Shown: one piece after another, positions 32,535 to 44,168 of the stretch
Layout of the letters: every line of letters starts with the position of its first letter
How positions within the stretch are numbered: the stretch's first letter is position 1
Assembly: GCA_963920575.1 (NCBI GenBank)
Contig: OY986971.1
Location: 15,056,492-15,120,491 of the forward strand
Direction of reading: 5' to 3'
DNA length: 64,000 bases
Source: Narthecium ossifragum
Taxonomy: Eukaryota; Streptophyta; Magnoliopsida; Dioscoreales; Nartheciaceae
Program-made: the position numbers and the translations under genes
The notes under the pieces: generated by a model
Seen by the model: the letters and a program-made list of their open reading frames with translations, nothing else
The model's database searches: none
What the model was told of the DNA's origin: nothing

Positions 32535-32906
32535 AAGAAAAAAAAAAGAAAGAAAGAGCATGATGTACTTAAAGTGCGACGGTTGGATGATTGGTCATGA
32601 AGATAGTAGTGTGCTTGGACTAATGGTGGGTAGAAGTTGCTTCTGCACGTAACATTTATTTGTCACGTCACATGTGTTCTTCTGGATGGTGATTAGCATG
32701 TTTGATGTGTAGAAGTTGATTTCATGTGTTGGTAGTATGTGTATGAGTATAAGAAGTTTTCGTACTCTGTACTGTATGAAACACTATTGACTTGATAAGG
32801 TAGAATTTTTATCAGACATGTCTACATCCTTGAACTGTTGGTGTGATTAATTATATTCTATGCGCTTTGAATTGCTAGAGACTAGCAATAAGCTGGTTGG
32901 GGGGTG

Positions 32907-34508
32907 TGATGAGTGCATGAAAGTGCACTCTAAATAGCCTTATAACCATCTCAATTGCTAGATTATTATCTTTAATCAACATCTTTATTCCTATTTTTAT
33001 ATCTATATGTTGCTTCACATAGTTGTTTGGAAAATGCAGAAGAAAGGAGAAAAGAAGCTGAAAAGAGTGCATGGATCAAATTTAAAGATTAATCTGTACC
33101 TGATCATGAAGAATCAGCTTATGTGCCATATATGGTTGGAAAGCTCTTGAAGTCTAGATTCTGGAGAATTTTACGGTTCGTGATTCCGAGTTTCCTAGAG
33201 GAAGTTACGACAATTTTAGTACCGATGGCGCAGTCTGAATGGCAGCACAGTAAATAAGCTGGAAGTCCGATCGATCTCGCCATCCCTCCAAAGGGGTCCG
33301 ATCGATCCGACACCAATGGTCCGATCGATCGGACTCGGAAAAAGTCAAAAACAGCGGATTTTTACTCAACCCATCGATCCAACACTCATAATTCGATCGA
33401 TCGGACTTGGGAATTAAAGGGTGACAGAACGTATGCTTTTTAGAGGAACACAATTCGATCGATCGGACCATCGATCGAACTCGGGAAGAGCCAGAGATGA
33501 AGAATTTTTACGAAGTCGATCGATCCGACTCCCTTAGTCCGATCGATCGGGCTCGGGCGTAAATAGAAGTGGGAGATCTCAATGAGACCGATCGATCCAA
33601 CATCCCGAGGAGGATCGATCGGACGTTTCCAGTGAATTAAATCAACGGTTTTGATTTAACCCGAGTTTAGGCCTATAAATAGGATACTTAGGGTTATCAA
33701 AGGGGGACTTTTGTAGGACTTTTTGGCAGCGTTTGGAGGCGAGGAGAAGGGTTCCAGGCTTGGTTTTCTTTTCTTATTTCTTCTTTATTTCTTCATTAGT
33801 TTTGTTGCCCTCATGGTGAACATGAGTGGCTAGTTTCTTTTCTAAGGTACCGATGTAGCCCTAACTGAATCATTCTATGTTATTGGATCATGATTATTTT
33901 ATCAGTTTATTTTCCTTGTTTCATTCATTATTATAACTGAGATCTTAAATACCTTTATCTGGCCAATAGAAGTATTATAGATTGTTGTATGTGAGATTGG
34001 GCGAGGGTTCATTCCCTAATCTTGCAGGATCTATGAATGAATGAGTTTATGTCGAGGCCGGGTTCAAGCTAAGAGTATTCTTGGTTCATAATTGTTCTTC
34101 AGAGCTTAATGGATTCTTGGTTAACACTTAGTTATGGGTTCATTAGCTAGGGTTAATTGAGGATACTTGGTGAAGACCGCGGCCGAACGGATCATCATAC
34201 TGGAAGAACGAGCCCTTGGAATTAAACTGAGATCTTGATTGATTCAATGCATAGAATGAGGATGTTATGGTGAAATCGGAAACTTAGTATTTATCCATCA
34301 TATTTCCATCGTTTTCTTATTTCGTTATTAGATCTTCTATTCTCAATACCTCATATCTCTTATTTTCCCTTCCTTATTTTCTTTCTTTTCTGTTCTTTAG
34401 CGTTTTACTCTAATAATCTCTACAAATCTCTGTGGGTACGATACTCGTCTTGCTACTATACTGATTGCACCGATTCGTATACTTGCGAGATATAAAATTT
34501 ATTCATCA
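32907..34508 (+). repeat. F2 3' LTR (1,602 bp)
   Basis: The same length as the 5' LTR with about 16 substitutions by eye. It is directly preceded by the polypurine tract and followed by the ATCTC duplication. Its U3 palindrome array is about 33269-33622 and its TATA box about 33672. Confidence 0.95.
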
Positions 34509-34930
34509 ATCTCTCCATCCTTGAACCGTTGGTGTGCAAAATTATATTTTATGCGCTTTGAATTGCTAGAGACTAGCAATAAGCTGGTTGGGGAGTGTGA
34601 TGAGTGCATGAAAGTGCACTCTGAACATAATTAAGAGCAGCTTTTTTTCTTGGTTTTCATGATTAATATAAGTGATTTCGTCCGTATATGTTGCTTCACA
34701 AAGTTATTCGTATTATGCAGGAAATTGAAGCAAAGATGGGTCTTTAACACCAAAACTGTACCTTTTCGGAACGAACAAGATGAATTGTCATATATGGTTG
34801 GAACGCTCTTGAAGTCTAGTTTCTGGAGAATTTTACGGTTTGTGATTCCGAGTTTCCTAAAGGAAGTTACGGCAATTTTAGTACCAATGGCGCAATCTGG
34901 ATGGTAAAATAGTAAATACTCTGGAAAGAA

Positions 34931-35220
34931 GGATCGATCCGACACCTATAGTGGGATCGATCCATCTACGCGTAGACCTGACAGAGCGCATACTTTTCAG
35001 CTGTTCATAGTAGGATCGATCCTACTATCCATCCTACTAAGTAGGATCGATCTGACACCTTTAGTGGGATCGATCCGACTCGGGCGTAAGCCAGAAATTG
35101 AAGATTTTGATGCAAAGGATCGATCCTACACCTATAGAGGGATCGATCCTTCTTTCCCAGTGAAGAAAATCAACGGTTTAGATCTAATCCAAGGATGGAG
35201 AGACTTTGGGGCTATAAATA
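34931..35220 (+). promoter_or_regulatory. F3 U3 palindrome array and TATA box
   Basis: Seven or so GGATCGATCC-type cores lie between 34931 and 35150, often followed by GACACC. CTATAAATA follows at 35212-35220. Same grammar as F1. Confidence 0.7.
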
Positions 35221-35559
35221 GGAAACTTAGGGTTAATCAAAAGGGAGTTCTTGGACGTTTTTGGAGGCTCTTTTCTGGACGTTTTTCAATGGAAGAAGAT
35301 GAAGGAATCTCCATCCATGGTCGAGTAATCCACGGGCATGGCGGACGGATGATCTAGCGAGGACTAGGGCTTCTTCTCCAACAATGGTTCATTGTTTTAA
35401 TCTTTATTGTTAAACTCTTTTCTATGTATTTGATCTTCAAAGATTATTTTCAGATTATAGATTTCTATGTGGATGATTAATATTATAAACCCAGTCATGC
35501 TTCTTTTATGATATTGTGATCCCATAGTTATCTCTTTCGATTCTCCTACCGAGTCTCGC

Positions 35560-35815
35560 GAGACCTTTGCTATGCATTGCCTGTAGTGACAGCTGGTATT
35601 GTGTATTCTTAGGGATCTGGTAAGACAAGGTTGGGGCTCTATCCCGATGAATCTTTGCTATGCATTGTCGATTGTGAGAGTTGATATTGTGTATTCTTAG
35701 AGATCTGGTTAGATAGAGTTAGGGCTTTGTCCCGATGAACTTTTGCTCCGCGTTGCCTGTAGTGATAGCCGGTATCGCGTATTCTTAGGTTTGGGTTGGA
35801 TGAAGTTGGAACTAT
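35560..35815 (+). repeat. Three tandem units of about 85 bp in F3 R-U5
   Basis: Units share TTTGCTATGCATTGC, GATATTGTGTATTCTTAG and CCCGATGAA. They are noncoding and occur only in this LTR family. Confidence 0.7.
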
Positions 35816-36326
35816 AATAAGGAAGAATCAATCGTAAGAAGAGACATTTATATATTTTGTTAGATTTATAGTTCCATATCTTCCGGTTAAGGTGATTGGG
35901 ATGTGAATCCATTAACTGAGTATTATATGAACCATTGAGAAGAGAAGAACCTAAATCCGAGTGAAGTGATTCCTGAAGCCTAGCCTCATTCAAATCTTGA
36001 TTTCTTTCATTAACTTTATCTTATCATTACATCTTCGATCTATTTTCTTAACTTTTATCGCTTTTGATTGTTTTCGATATATTGTTATCTGTGTTTCTGG
36101 ATCTTTCCTGCTTGTCTCTCTGTGGGTTCGACCTCTCTTATGTTGTACTGCACCGCGACCGCTGTGCGTGACACATTTGAGCGACATCAAATTTTGGCGC
36201 CATTGCCGGGGAGTGATTCTAGTTGATTTTTGTGCTTATTGTGATCTTTATTTTCATAAAAAAAAGAGTTTACACAAATTTTCTTGATTTGTTTTTCTCG
36301 GTTTACCGGAATCTTCTTGATTGTTT

Positions 36327-36974
36327 ATGAGTATAAATCGTTTAATCAACGTGATTTGTAGTATGATCCAGAGATAGAAAGAACTTTACACAGGTCAAGG
36401 AGGGAAGCTCGGAGAAACATTGAGGAGAACGATTTGGCTCTTGACCACTTATTTGCTAGTGATTCGGAATTAGAAGAGGAAGAAGTCATGGCTGGAAATC
36501 GGACTTTGAAAGAACTTGCAGCCCCAGATTTGAATCAACAACCCTTATGCATTACATTCCCTACTTTGGATGTTGCTACTACTTTTGAATTGAAATCTGG
36601 ACTAATACATATCTTACCCAATTTTCATGGACTTTCAGGTGACGATCCTCACAAGCATTTAAAGGAGCTTCATGTTGTGTGCACAAGTATGAAACCCATG
36701 GAGGTGACTGAAGATCAAATCAAATTGAGAACCTTCCCGTTTTCTTTGAAGGATTCGGCTAAGGATTAGCTTTATTATTTACCATCTGGGAGTATTACTA
36801 CATGGAATGAGATGAAGAGGTTGTTTTTGGAAAAATATTTCCCAGCTTCAAGGGCAGCTAACATTCGGAAAGAGTTCTGTGGTGTAAGGCAACATAACGG
36901 AGAGTCTCTACACGAGTATTAGGAACGTTTCAAGAAATAATGTGTAAGCTGTCCCCATCATCAAATTAGTGAGC
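36327..36974 (+). pseudogene. F1b gag, N-terminal part
   Basis: Aligned by eye with F1 gag, this part has a small deletion just after ATG 36327 that shifts the frame. The F1 frame resumes by about 36420 with LDHLFASDSELEEEEVMAGN, then FHGLSGDDPHKHLKELHVVC. Stops at 36767 and 36920 replace Trp codons and another is near 36938. T2 interrupts the gene at 36979, after the SEQL codons. The rest of the gene is at 44169. Confidence 0.85.
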
Positions 36975-38330
36975 AATTATGTCACACCTCGACCCAGAAA
37001 ACCCATCCAGGACGGGGCGTGAGTGTTCCTATCACTGTTCATCTCCAATTGGCGCGATACAAAGCGGAAAAGACAGATAAATTTTAACAATTTATATTCC
37101 AGAGGCGAAACAGAAATTCAATTCATATATATACATCAAGTTGTACTGATACAAAATTCATTATCAAACTCTTCCAAGGGAAAGATTTTATACAATAATC
37201 CAAAATTCCTCGAAAGATATTTATAATATACAAACTATCAAATAGGTACAACAGTCGTCCTCCAGCAACCTCAAGCGCCTCTCGAAGTACTCGCGCCACC
37301 AAACGCAGATCCTGCCGGCTCTACTGAAGAAGAACTGGCGCTTGCACCTGTAAACCCAACCCGGGTAGAAGTGATCAATAAGCTCAGTAGGGTTCTACTC
37401 TACGACACACAGAAGGGAGGAAAACAACAACAGTGTTGACTTCCTGCTCAAGCCTAAGGAATGCCACGGGGTCCACAACCCCTGTCGACTACCCCAAGGG
37501 ATCCTACTATTCTCAACCAACAACGCTGGGATACATCAACCAAACATGCTGGGAGGAAACAGAGAACCAGAACCAGTAGGATCACCCTTACCCAGCAGAT
37601 AGCCACTGCCTGGGGACCATGTCAGGGGCACCGACAACCATCCTTAACACTTAGACTTGGGAAGACAACACGACCTCTACACCTCAAAACATTGATCAGA
37701 GTCAACTATAATACATCCTCGATAACAAGAGATTCAATTTAATCACTCCCTAATCCTTACTACCCAGCCACGGTCCTAAGGCTAGATCCGAGCTACCCGA
37801 GAGTCTCGGATCGGCGATCAACCCATCGCCCGCCTAACCTCATATGCCTCTAATGCATACAATGCATGAACCTATACAAACATCTACCCTAGATGTCTCT
37901 AAATGCCACAATATCAGTTATAGGTCCAACAGATATACAATAGCCCTCGGCACTCGCAGGCAAGAGGCTAAGGTTCCACAATTCCTCATTAGCTAGCACT
38001 CATAGCTAGCTAATGGCTAGGCAATCAAATAAGCATTTAACTACTTATCAAACCAAGCATTAAATGCAAATAAAACCACAATTCACCCAAAAGGGTAAGC
38101 ACGCAATTCAATCCTCCACTTCAATAGAAATCCCTTGAAAACCTCGTGAAAACAACGTGCATGCATCCCAACATGCTTAAGTACTTATCACAAATGAAGT
38201 CCATTTAAGAAAGGCCAAGAAACAGTGTTTAAGGACTCACGGTCGATGCGACGGTCGACCGTGAGGCCACGGTCGATCCGACGGTCGACAGTGAGACCAA
38301 GACAAGGAAAACCATATGGGCGACGGTCGA

Positions 38331-40699
38331 TGTGAGGACCCGCCCCTCTTTTTCCTTTGGCTCGTTGTTGACCTCAAGGGCAATTTGGAAAATTGTGCCT
38401 TGTCGATCGTTTCACACCGGGTGTGCACACACAGACCTTGTTTGGTGCTTCTGTTTGTTTAGAAAGGTTAGGTGGACCCGGGACCGGAAGATCTGGGCTT
38501 GGGCTTGAGTCTCAGCCCAAGGTTGCCTTTCTGGGCAAGGGCGATCAATCTCATTTGGTGGTGAGATCGATCTGGCCTTGCTATCCAGATCGATCTAGCA
38601 TGGCATGCAGATCAATCTCTCTGTGCCTGGAAGTCGTTGGCGGTGGCGTTCTAAGGACGGCCACGGCGATGGCCGTCGCTTCCCCTGTTAGGGGAGGGGA
38701 GACTTTTGCTCCCCTCCTTCGCCTTTCCCCCGCCTTCGCCGGCTTTCCCCGGCCTTATCCTCTTCCCCTCCTCCTTCCCTTCTTTCTCTTCTTCCTTCTT
38801 CTTCCTCCCGGCTCTGTTTTCTTCCCCTGTTCCGGCAGCCCCTTTCCTCCTCCGTTCTCCCTCCTCCGGCCACCGTTCTCGGAGCTTGAAGGCTCGTTGG
38901 AACCGTGACGGCGTGAGGAAGACCCTAGGCTAGGCTTCGTGGATCGAAGCAGCTTTGTGGAGGTAGGGTTCTTTCTCAAATACTCTGGTTGCTTTTAAAG
39001 GTTTGAAATCCGGTTTTGATTTCAATGGATCTCCTTGTGGAGTTGATGTTTTCCGGTTTTGAAGCCTTGAGAAGCTTCGTGGTGCTTGGATCTACCAGCC
39101 CACCTAGTTTGGTGAGGTTTGGTTGCGGTTTTCGGCGGTATTCCTCGCCGTCCGGTCGCCGGTGCACCCATCCGGATCGATCTCATGGGATGAGATCGAT
39201 CTCGTTGGGGCTGGCCCACCCCGTCGAGCGAGAGCGATCTCCCTGGGAGGGAGATCGATCTCTTGGCGGCTGACGTCAGTGCGTCATACGTCACCTACGA
39301 GATCGATCTCCATATGGGTGGAGATTGATCCCGTTGGGGTGACCAGGACTGGTACCTATCGCCTTGAGGCAAATCGATCTCGTTGCTACATGAGATCGAT
39401 CTCCTTCAATGCAGGGAGGACTTTTATTGTTTTAAATGTTGTTTTGCCCTCGGGGCTTACTGTATTTTCTCAACCTGCATATGTGCTTATTATTACTGCT
39501 TTGTGGTTGAACCGAGAGGGTGATGCCTCTCGGGATGTGTAGAATAAATGGGCTGACGGTATGCCCTTTACCGCTTTGTGGTGAACCGAAGGAAGTCATG
39601 ATCCTCGGGAGTGCTTAGAATAAATGGGCCGAATGTGTGCCCCTGTTGTGTTGCCTGTTACTGCTTTATATTTATCCTGCCCTGCTTCCTGTGCATTTGA
39701 CATGCTAGGTTAGACTGGGTGGGGTTGACCCGAGGACTTCGGTGATCAAAGGCTAAGTGGTGGATGCCGTTACCCGACTTGTGTCCCCATGTTGGTGTCT
39801 AGCACGGGCAAGGGTGTCCTACAGGTATCGTCTGGCCCACCCTGTGTCAGGGACCGTCGGAGGTAGCCCAGTCCTTGAGCAGTGGCTATCGGAGGGACGT
39901 ACGTTGGACAGGAACCCTGGGGGGGGGGAAACATCGATGGGATCGATGGACTCCCTGGTTAGACTTAGTCTTTGGTCGGGAGTTATGGGCCGTGTTGGCT
40001 TTGCTGCTTGGAGTACTAAGAGATGGTAGTCTTAACCACGGTCATTCCGCCAAGTGTGGAGATCCCGCTTGGAGAAGGGTGTCCTACCAGTAGCGCCATG
40101 TCCACCCCGTGACAGGGATTGTCGGAGTTGTCCTCCCCTGAGCAGTGGTTGTCGGAGGGGCGTACTTGGGACAAGAGTCCTTCGGGTTATTGACGGGATT
40201 TATGGGATCCTTGGCAAGCCTCAGTACTTGGCACAGAGTTGGTTCGTTTGGGTTTGCCTTCTTAGCGAGAGTGGTAGAGTAGGACCCTGCTGAGCTGTTT
40301 GCTCATTCCTACCTGGACTGTGTTGTTGTAGGTGCAGGTCCCAGCTCCTCTCCGGTGCTTCCCCCTCAGTCGTCTCGTGGCAGCGCACCGACTTCTGGCC
40401 ATGTCTGAGGGTCAAGAGGGTTTTGTTTGTGCCTTTGCGGAGACCCCGGTGGGTGTTGTAGCTCTTTTTGGGGACTGTCTTGATCCCTTGTAAATCTGTT
40501 GTATTAGAACCCTTATTTAACTCTATTATATTCGTTTGTAATAGATGTTGTTAGTTTGCTTCCGCCTTGTCCTTGTTGTTAGCTGTTTCCGCCAGCTGTG
40601 TGTTAGTCTCAACTGTTTCCGCCAGTTGAAGCTAGTAGTCGTAGGTTTTTCCCCCTTGTGTCCCGGCCCGGTTTGGCGTCCGCGGGTCGGGGCGCGACA
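38331..40699 (+). mobile_element. U1: solo LTR (2,369 bp) inside T2
   Basis: It begins TGTGAGGACCCG, ends GGGTCGGGGCGCGACA and sits between GTCGA (38326-38330) and ATCGA (40700-40704), a duplication with one difference. It landed inside a GGTCGAT palindrome of T2. U1 carries GAGATCGATCTC-type palindromes at 38540-38625 and 39172-39413 and a tandem unit with AATAAATGGGC at about 39499-39645. Termini resemble T, so U is probably a related chromovirus LTR. A GC-rich stretch at 38640-38940 yields spurious long frames. Confidence 0.82.
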
Positions 40700-41241
40700 A
40701 TCGATCAGTACATCGACCCTGGGAAGCCTAAAACAGGACAGAGCCTCACGAACGATGCGACGGTCGATCCGACGGTCGACCGTGAGGCGGAAAGAAAAAG
40801 GGAGGGAGCCCGCGGTCGATCGGTGCATCGACTGTGGGAGACCAAAAACCCGACAGAGCCTGATGGACGATTCAACGGTCGATCCGACGGTCGACCATCT
40901 GGCTCAAAAGAAGAGTATCAACACTTGATGGGCGATCCACTGATTGACCGTCGAGCCTACTGCACAGTTCATCAGAACAGTGCCGGAAATCCAATTTCTT
41001 GGATTTGAATGATCAAATCAAGTTAGAAGTTGATGAAACTTTGCAAGCATGTGTAAAGGATGATGGGGAAGCTAATGGTATGATTAAAACATGATTTTGA
41101 TGGTTAAATCTCAAACCTAGGTCTCAATGGCCGAAAACCGACAAAACGGCGATAATACAGAAATCATCCGATAAAATACGGAAATCGACTGATAGGAACA
41201 CAAGAAGCAAGCTATACAACACATGCTATAAGCTACACAAC

Positions 41242-43645
41242 TGTCGCGCCCCGACCCGCGAAAGCCCAACCGGGCCGGGTGACGCGAACCGGAACCTACA
41301 AAACGCGAAAAAGAAGGGCGAGGGTTCCCTCTAACCTATTGGTCTCCCTAGCAATTCACCAAAAGCACCCTCAATTAAAAGACAATATTATAATGAAGCC
41401 TCGAACCACAGATTTACAAACTCAAAAAGATTTAATATACAAATCCTCGGAGAGGGGAAGATCCAAAATACAACATCACTCCCGTAGGAGACTAACTAAC
41501 ATAAGGGTAAAAGCAGTAAATATCGCCACCTCTCAAAAGCCACAAGGCGCCGCCGCACCGCCGTCCAACTGCCCGGTAGGAGCCACAGAGGAAGAACTGA
41601 CGCCTGCACCTGCAAAACGCAGCCCGGGTAGGTGTGAGCACTAAGCTCAGTAGGGATCTACACTACGACACACAGAAGGAAGAAGGAAACGCAACAGTGT
41701 CGCCCTCAAGTAGGACCTGGGTATATACAGGGGTCCCATAACCCCACCGCGTGTCCCTGAGGCCCACGATCATGGTCTTCCAGCCGGGCTGGTCACATGT
41801 CAGGTCACACTCAGTAGCATGAAACAACACTGCTAACTCTCAACAGGACACTGAACACTGTTTGGTGGGAAAAGACACCACTGAGTAGGTAACTCCTCTA
41901 CTCAAGAGTTTTAGGAACACCGGACACCGGCTATACCTCAGATCCGACTCGAAGCCGACACGACCTCTACAATCATCAAGCCACAAGTGCACCAGTCATC
42001 GAATCGACTGGGCACCACCATTCAAACCGGGTCTAAACAGCCCAACCCCGGCCCTAGGGCTAAGTCCGAGCTTCCAGCCTCGGGACGGCGACCCAAAGAT
42101 CACCCACGCCCTAACCAATGCAACTAATGCACACAACAATAATGCATGCTATGACATACACAATTAATAAGAAAGGCATGCACAGTATGTCAAGCATCAT
42201 ATAAGTCTACTGGATTGCTGCAGCGGTACTACCGACCGCTGCCAGCTGATCCGCAGCGGGTCCCGGCATTACGACGGTACCACAACCGTCACCCGCGGAC
42301 TCCTGCAACGGGAAGCAACCCCGAAAACGATGATGAACAAAACACAATATAATATTATATTCCGAAATGTAATATTATATTCAAAAACACCCAAAGCCTC
42401 TACTTAGGGGCTAATTGATCCCGTCGATCCGACATCCAAACGATGTCGGATTCAAGATGCAACTTAGGCACCAGTAGGTGTATCTACCATGATTAATATA
42501 TCCAAAATTCATTATCATCCAACGGTTCGATTAACGGGAAAACGCTAATCAAAATTGTTAATCAAACTAACTTACCCATTAATTGCTGCAACGCAGCCCC
42601 TCAGCAAACAATTCATAAGACATCGTAGAAAAATCGGAAAATTATGAAAAAAGATGGAATAGAAAGATAACGAATAGCTATACAACTCTTATGTTTATGA
42701 AAAGCCAAGATCATGTACTAACCGGCCGAAAAACTCGCCCCAAGCCGGCTGTTTCTCAAGAACAGCAGAAAACCAGAAATCCGAGACTAATCATACAAGA
42801 AAACCTACTCAAATCTACACTGATTAACATGAAACTTAAATCAGTAATTTTAATAGGTATAAGGAACCCAACAAAGCAAGGATCAACAAGATCCAACGGC
42901 TAGATCTCAAGAAAACCCGAAATAAACACAGTAGGTATAACCCTACCTAGCTGCGCTTTCCTCGGCTGATTCCCCGCGATTTGATCACCAACAAGCCTCC
43001 AGACCACTTCAGGGATCTTCCTCTCGTTGTCACGAATCCAACGAGCCTTAGAACGCCGGAAAAGATGGCCGGAGGAGGGAGAACGGAGGAGAGCAAGGTG
43101 GCTGCCGGAAAACAGGGGAAGAACAGAGCTTCAGGAGAGAAAGAAGGAAGGAAGAAGAAAGAGAGGAGAAGGAGGAAGAGGAGGGGAAGAAAGGAGGGGA
43201 AAGGGGGAGGGGACAGCCGGGAAAGAGGGGAAAAAGTGAGGGAAGGGGAGGGGAAGTCTTCCCTCTCTGACAGGAGAGAGCGACGGCCAACGGCGGCCGT
43301 CCTCGTGAAGCAGAAAAAGCCACTGACTTATGAATGATCGATCCTTCCTCAAGGGAGGATCGATTCTTCATGACGATTTCACAAGGCATTCTGGCACGAA
43401 GAGGATCGATCCCTTAGCCAGAGAGGATCGATCCTCTGTGTGCTGAAAGCTAAACTTGGGCAAGAACTCAAGCCCAAGTCCGGATCTTTCGATCCCGGGT
43501 CCTACTAACCGTTCTAACCAAACACTAACACATACAAGGCCAGTGTGTGCACACGCGGGTGTGAAACAAACCAACAAGGCGCAATTTACCAAATTGCCCT
43601 TGTGATTTACAGCGAGCCACAGGGGTAGAGGGACATGTCCGCACA
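41242..43645 (-). mobile_element. U2: solo LTR (2,404 bp) inside T2
   Basis: The minus-strand start is TGTGCGGACATGTCCC at 43645 and the end GGGTCGGGGCGCGACA at 41242. The duplication ACAAC is exact (41237-41241, 43646-43650). The first 70 bp match U1 (CAAGGGCAATTTGG). It has a GGATCGATCC cluster at 43338-43440. The purine-rich block 43060-43260 corresponds to the pyrimidine-rich block of U1 and is noncoding. Confidence 0.88.
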
Positions 43646-44168
43646 ACAACATTCTAACATGTATTCCTACAGTGAAAGCACATAAAACCTATTCTAGGAG
43701 AACCCGATCATAAGATCGAGATAGAAACACCTACTTGCGCAAGTAGGGCAGCTCCTCCTCCGATCGTCGAAATCCGCTCCTCGAAAGCCGCACTCCGAAA
43801 CCCTAGCACAGCCGTAGAAGAGAGAGAGAGAAAACGACAGCAGAGAAGAGAAGGAAAGAGAGAGAAAGGGACAGCCCTTATATAGAGATTAGGATCGATC
43901 TCAGCCGTTCGATTCAATCTTTCCCGATCGAGCTCCGATCTTCCGATCGGACGCGCCCTTAAGGTTTTAATCAAACACATACACCAATCCAAGGCCGTGT
44001 GTGAAACGCGGATGTGAAACTGACCACCAAGGAGCATATTTACCAAACTGCCCCTGGGGTCGAAATTGCCATACGATCGCCCGATCGTACCCTACGCGGA
44101 AACAAATCAACAGGAAAACGGCCCTCGACCCACGCGGTCGAGCCAGGTCAGAGGGACGGGCCCTCACA

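Larger units (their letters stand above)
31704..32906 (+). other. F2 noncoding 3' interior
   Basis: 1.2 kb without a gene. Landmarks: hairpin 1 (31753-31770), a pyrimidine tract ending TTTGTTTCAGGTTTT (about 31810-31841) resembling a splice acceptor, hairpin 2 with loop AGGA (31981-31996), internal G-rich tract GGTTGGGGGGTG (32005-32016), purine tract (about 32290-32312), duplicated module (32344-32534), and the terminal polypurine tract GGTTGGGGGGTG (about 32895-32906) just before the LTR. Confidence 0.75.
27656..34508 (+). mobile_element. F2: young complete gag-protease LTR element (6,853 bp)
   Basis: LTRs of exactly 1,602 bp each (27656-29257, 32907-34508), duplication ATCTC (27651-27655, 34509-34513), a perfect 18-nt tRNA-Asp primer-binding site and a terminal polypurine tract GGTTGGGGGGTG make this complete. 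By eye the LTRs differ by about 16 substitutions and no indels, roughly 1%. The only ORFs are gag and protease in one frame split by a single TAA. With no RT or integrase it must be mobilised by other elements. It is the youngest datable insertion in the window and lies inside F3. Confidence 0.95.
24953..36189 (+). mobile_element. F3: gag-type LTR element, 5' truncated, interrupted by F2
   Basis: It runs from a T-rich leader (24953) through degraded gag, a Asp/His-rich repeat, the X region, noncoding 3' interior, a G-rich tract (GGTTGGGGAGTG, about 34585-34596) and an LTR (34598-36189). F2 is inserted at 27655/34514 with duplication ATCTC. The 5' LTR is missing; the left junction abuts Tekay integrase. 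No protease motif is visible, unlike F1 and F2. The LTR is followed by F1-type interior rather than host DNA. Confidence 0.75.
34598..36189 (+). repeat. F3-type LTR (1,592 bp) in front of F1b interior
   Basis: It starts TGATGAGTGCATG after polypurine tract GGTTGGGGAGTG and ends GAGCGACATCA. The start resembles F2, the palindrome array and TATA area (34931-35220) resembles F1, and R-U5 is distinct, with three tandem units of about 85 bp (35560-35815). A primer-binding site (36195-36212, one mismatch to tRNA-Asp) and F1-type leader follow directly. It serves both as the 3' LTR of F3 and, by position, as the 5' LTR of F1b. Confidence 0.8.
36980..44168 (-). mobile_element. T2: solo LTR, Tekay/Del-like, with two nested solo LTRs
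   Basis: On the minus strand it begins TGTGAGGGCCCGTCCC at 44168 and ends GGGTCGAGGTGTGACA at 36980, closely matching T1 over its end (compare 36980-37075 with 20633-20727). Duplication AATTA is exact (36975-36979, 44169-44173). Removing U1 and U2 with their duplications leaves about 2.4 kb, near T1's 2.2 kb. Its own palindrome array is at 38240-38330 and 40700-40935. No interior is present. Confidence 0.88.

Noticed and set aside
38393..38933. Frame of 171 codons in U1, and purine-rich frames in U2 (42981-43337)
   Set aside because: Located in the same pyrimidine/purine-rich stretch of solo LTR U on opposite strands. Low complexity and not conserved in frame.
44066..44168. N-terminal extension of the long F1b frame
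   Set aside because: These codons belong to the T2 solo LTR on the other strand. The F1b gene resumes only at 44169.
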